Of a stretch of 32,500 nucleotides of DNA, positions 29,825 through 32,500 are shown in pieces. This DNA comes from Variovorax paradoxus (lineage in GTDB: Bacteria > Pseudomonadota > Gammaproteobacteria > Burkholderiales > Burkholderiaceae_C). A program made the translations under genes and the position numbers. Numbering within the stretch: the stretch's first letter is position 1; each line of letters starts with the position of its first letter. The notes under the pieces are model-generated. The model worked only from the letters and a program-made list of their open reading frames with translations. It had not been told where the DNA came from and searched no databases. The DNA is taken from assembly GCF_030811855.1 (NCBI RefSeq), contig NZ_JAUSRN010000010.1, positions 1 to 32,500 of the forward strand, written 5' to 3'.

Positions 29825-29858
29825 AAAAAGCGCGTCACCAAATGATGACGCGCTTTTT
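29825..29858. terminator. Bidirectional intrinsic terminator 1
   Basis: GCGCGTCA (29830-29837) pairs with TGACGCGC (29846-29853), with an eight-base loop. The stem is preceded by A-run and followed by T-run, so it can end the plus-strand fadD/MBL transcript and, read on the minus strand, act as a second stop for the rRNA transcript. Confidence 0.85.
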
Positions 29859-29871
29859 AAAGCACCAAAAG

Positions 29872-29901
29872 AAAAAGCCCAACACGCTGTGTTGGGCTTT
29901 T
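29872..29901. terminator. Bidirectional intrinsic terminator 2 (rRNA operon end)
   Basis: AGCCCAACAC (29876-29885) pairs with GTGTTGGGCT (29889-29898) around a GCT loop, flanked by AAAA and TTTT on either side. It lies 12 bases beyond the 3' end of the 5S gene and is the main terminator of the minus-strand rRNA operon. Confidence 0.9.
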
Positions 29902-29912
29902 CCGGGCTGTAA

Positions 29913-30029
29913 GAGCCTGACGATGACCTACTTTCACACGGGAACCCGCACTATCATCGGCGCTGACGCGTTTCACTGTCCTGTTCGGGATGGGAAGGAG
30001 TGGTACCACGTCGCTATGGTCATCAGGCA
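29913..30029 (-). rRNA. rrf: 5S ribosomal RNA
   Basis: About 117 bases, read on the minus strand from TGCCTGATGACC to GTCATCGTCAGGCTC. The ends pair to form helix I, and the CCCATCCCGAACAGG loop is the universal 5S core. The ends were set by this pairing and by comparison with known betaproteobacterial 5S genes. It is the last gene of the rRNA operon, and is followed by a strong terminator. No tRNA gene lies between it and the 23S gene or after it. Confidence 0.96.
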
Positions 30030-30040
30030 TAACTTGTTGC

Positions 30041-30166
30041 TGTGCTGATCACATGATCAACACAACGAATTCATAGAGTTTGGAATCAGCGCGCAATTGT
30101 CTTGCGCTTGCTTGAATGTATTTTGAATGCGTCAACTTGGCATAACACCTTGATCAGACTGATCAA
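30041..30166 (-). other. 23S-5S spacer with four TGATCA-type half sites
   Basis: The 144-base spacer contains two dyads. TGTGCTGATCA / TGATCAACACA (30041-30051 and 30054-30064) has one mismatch. TTGATCA-GAC-TGATCAA (30150-30166) is perfect and lies seven bases outside the 23S 3' end. As RNA, each can form a hairpin, or they can pair across the spacer, which would suit rRNA maturation by RNase III or RNase E. No tRNA or open reading frame was found in it. Confidence 0.5.
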
Positions 30167-30173
30167 AGTTATA

Positions 30174-32500
<2,327 letters not shown>

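Noticed and set aside
29842..30048. Short open frame across the terminators and 5S gene
   Set aside because: It reads through two terminator stems and the complement of 5S rRNA, so it is not a gene.
30030..30173. tRNA gene in the 23S-5S spacer
   Set aside because: No cloverleaf or T-loop sequence could be drawn; only the TGATCA hairpins are present.

Overview
The window looks like a chromosomal segment of a GC-rich betaproteobacterium of the Comamonadaceae, most likely Variovorax or a close relative. The reasons are the strong G/C bias at third codon positions, the order glyQ-glyS-gmhB-plsC, the sequence of the 5S rRNA, and two hairpin elements of types I recall from comamonad genomes. This placement is inference from family knowledge; no database was searched.

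Region 1 (1-5554, minus strand) is a housekeeping block transcribed in the order glyQ, glyS, gmhB, plsC and a YgjP-type metalloprotein, with gaps of 1-30 bases or stop/start overlaps. Region 2 (5811-8429, plus strand) is a tight three-gene unit: a diacylglycerol-kinase-like lipid kinase, a class III-like metallophosphoesterase and a PAP2 membrane phosphatase. Region 3 (8430-13007) holds a periplasmic asparaginase divergent from a RutR-like TetR regulator, a LysR regulator divergent from an MFS exporter, and a small one-helix membrane protein.

Region 4 (13228-20129, plus strand) is the most interesting part. A near-consensus sigma-54 promoter, with an NtrC-like dyad just upstream and a second dyad over the predicted start site, leads into seven compact genes: a flavodoxin-fold NAD(P)H reductase, a cytosine-deaminase-like amidohydrolase, a creatininase-family hydrolase, an NMT1/ThiY-type binding protein with ABC ATPase and permease, and a GlcD-like FAD oxidase. 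Together they read as a nitrogen-controlled system that imports a small N-heterocycle, deaminates it, opens its ring and oxidises it. I cannot name the substrate.

Region 5 (20145-23430, minus strand) has lnt and corC (envelope lipoprotein acylation and a CBS-domain protein) and a GNAT acetyltransferase with a promoter almost on top of its start codon. Region 6 (23540-27038) is an aromatic amino acid block: an Lrp/AsnC regulator divergent from hpd, then a lipoprotein that looks like periplasmic cyclohexadienyl dehydratase (PheC) rather than an ordinary transport protein, then phenylalanine hydroxylase. Region 7 (27184-29805) has fadD followed directly by a metallo-beta-lactamase-fold hydrolase. 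Region 8 (29825-32500) is the 3' end of a ribosomal RNA operon on the minus strand (23S partial, 5S), separated from the hydrolase by two back-to-back bidirectional terminators. No tRNA gene, CRISPR array, transposase or prophage gene was seen.
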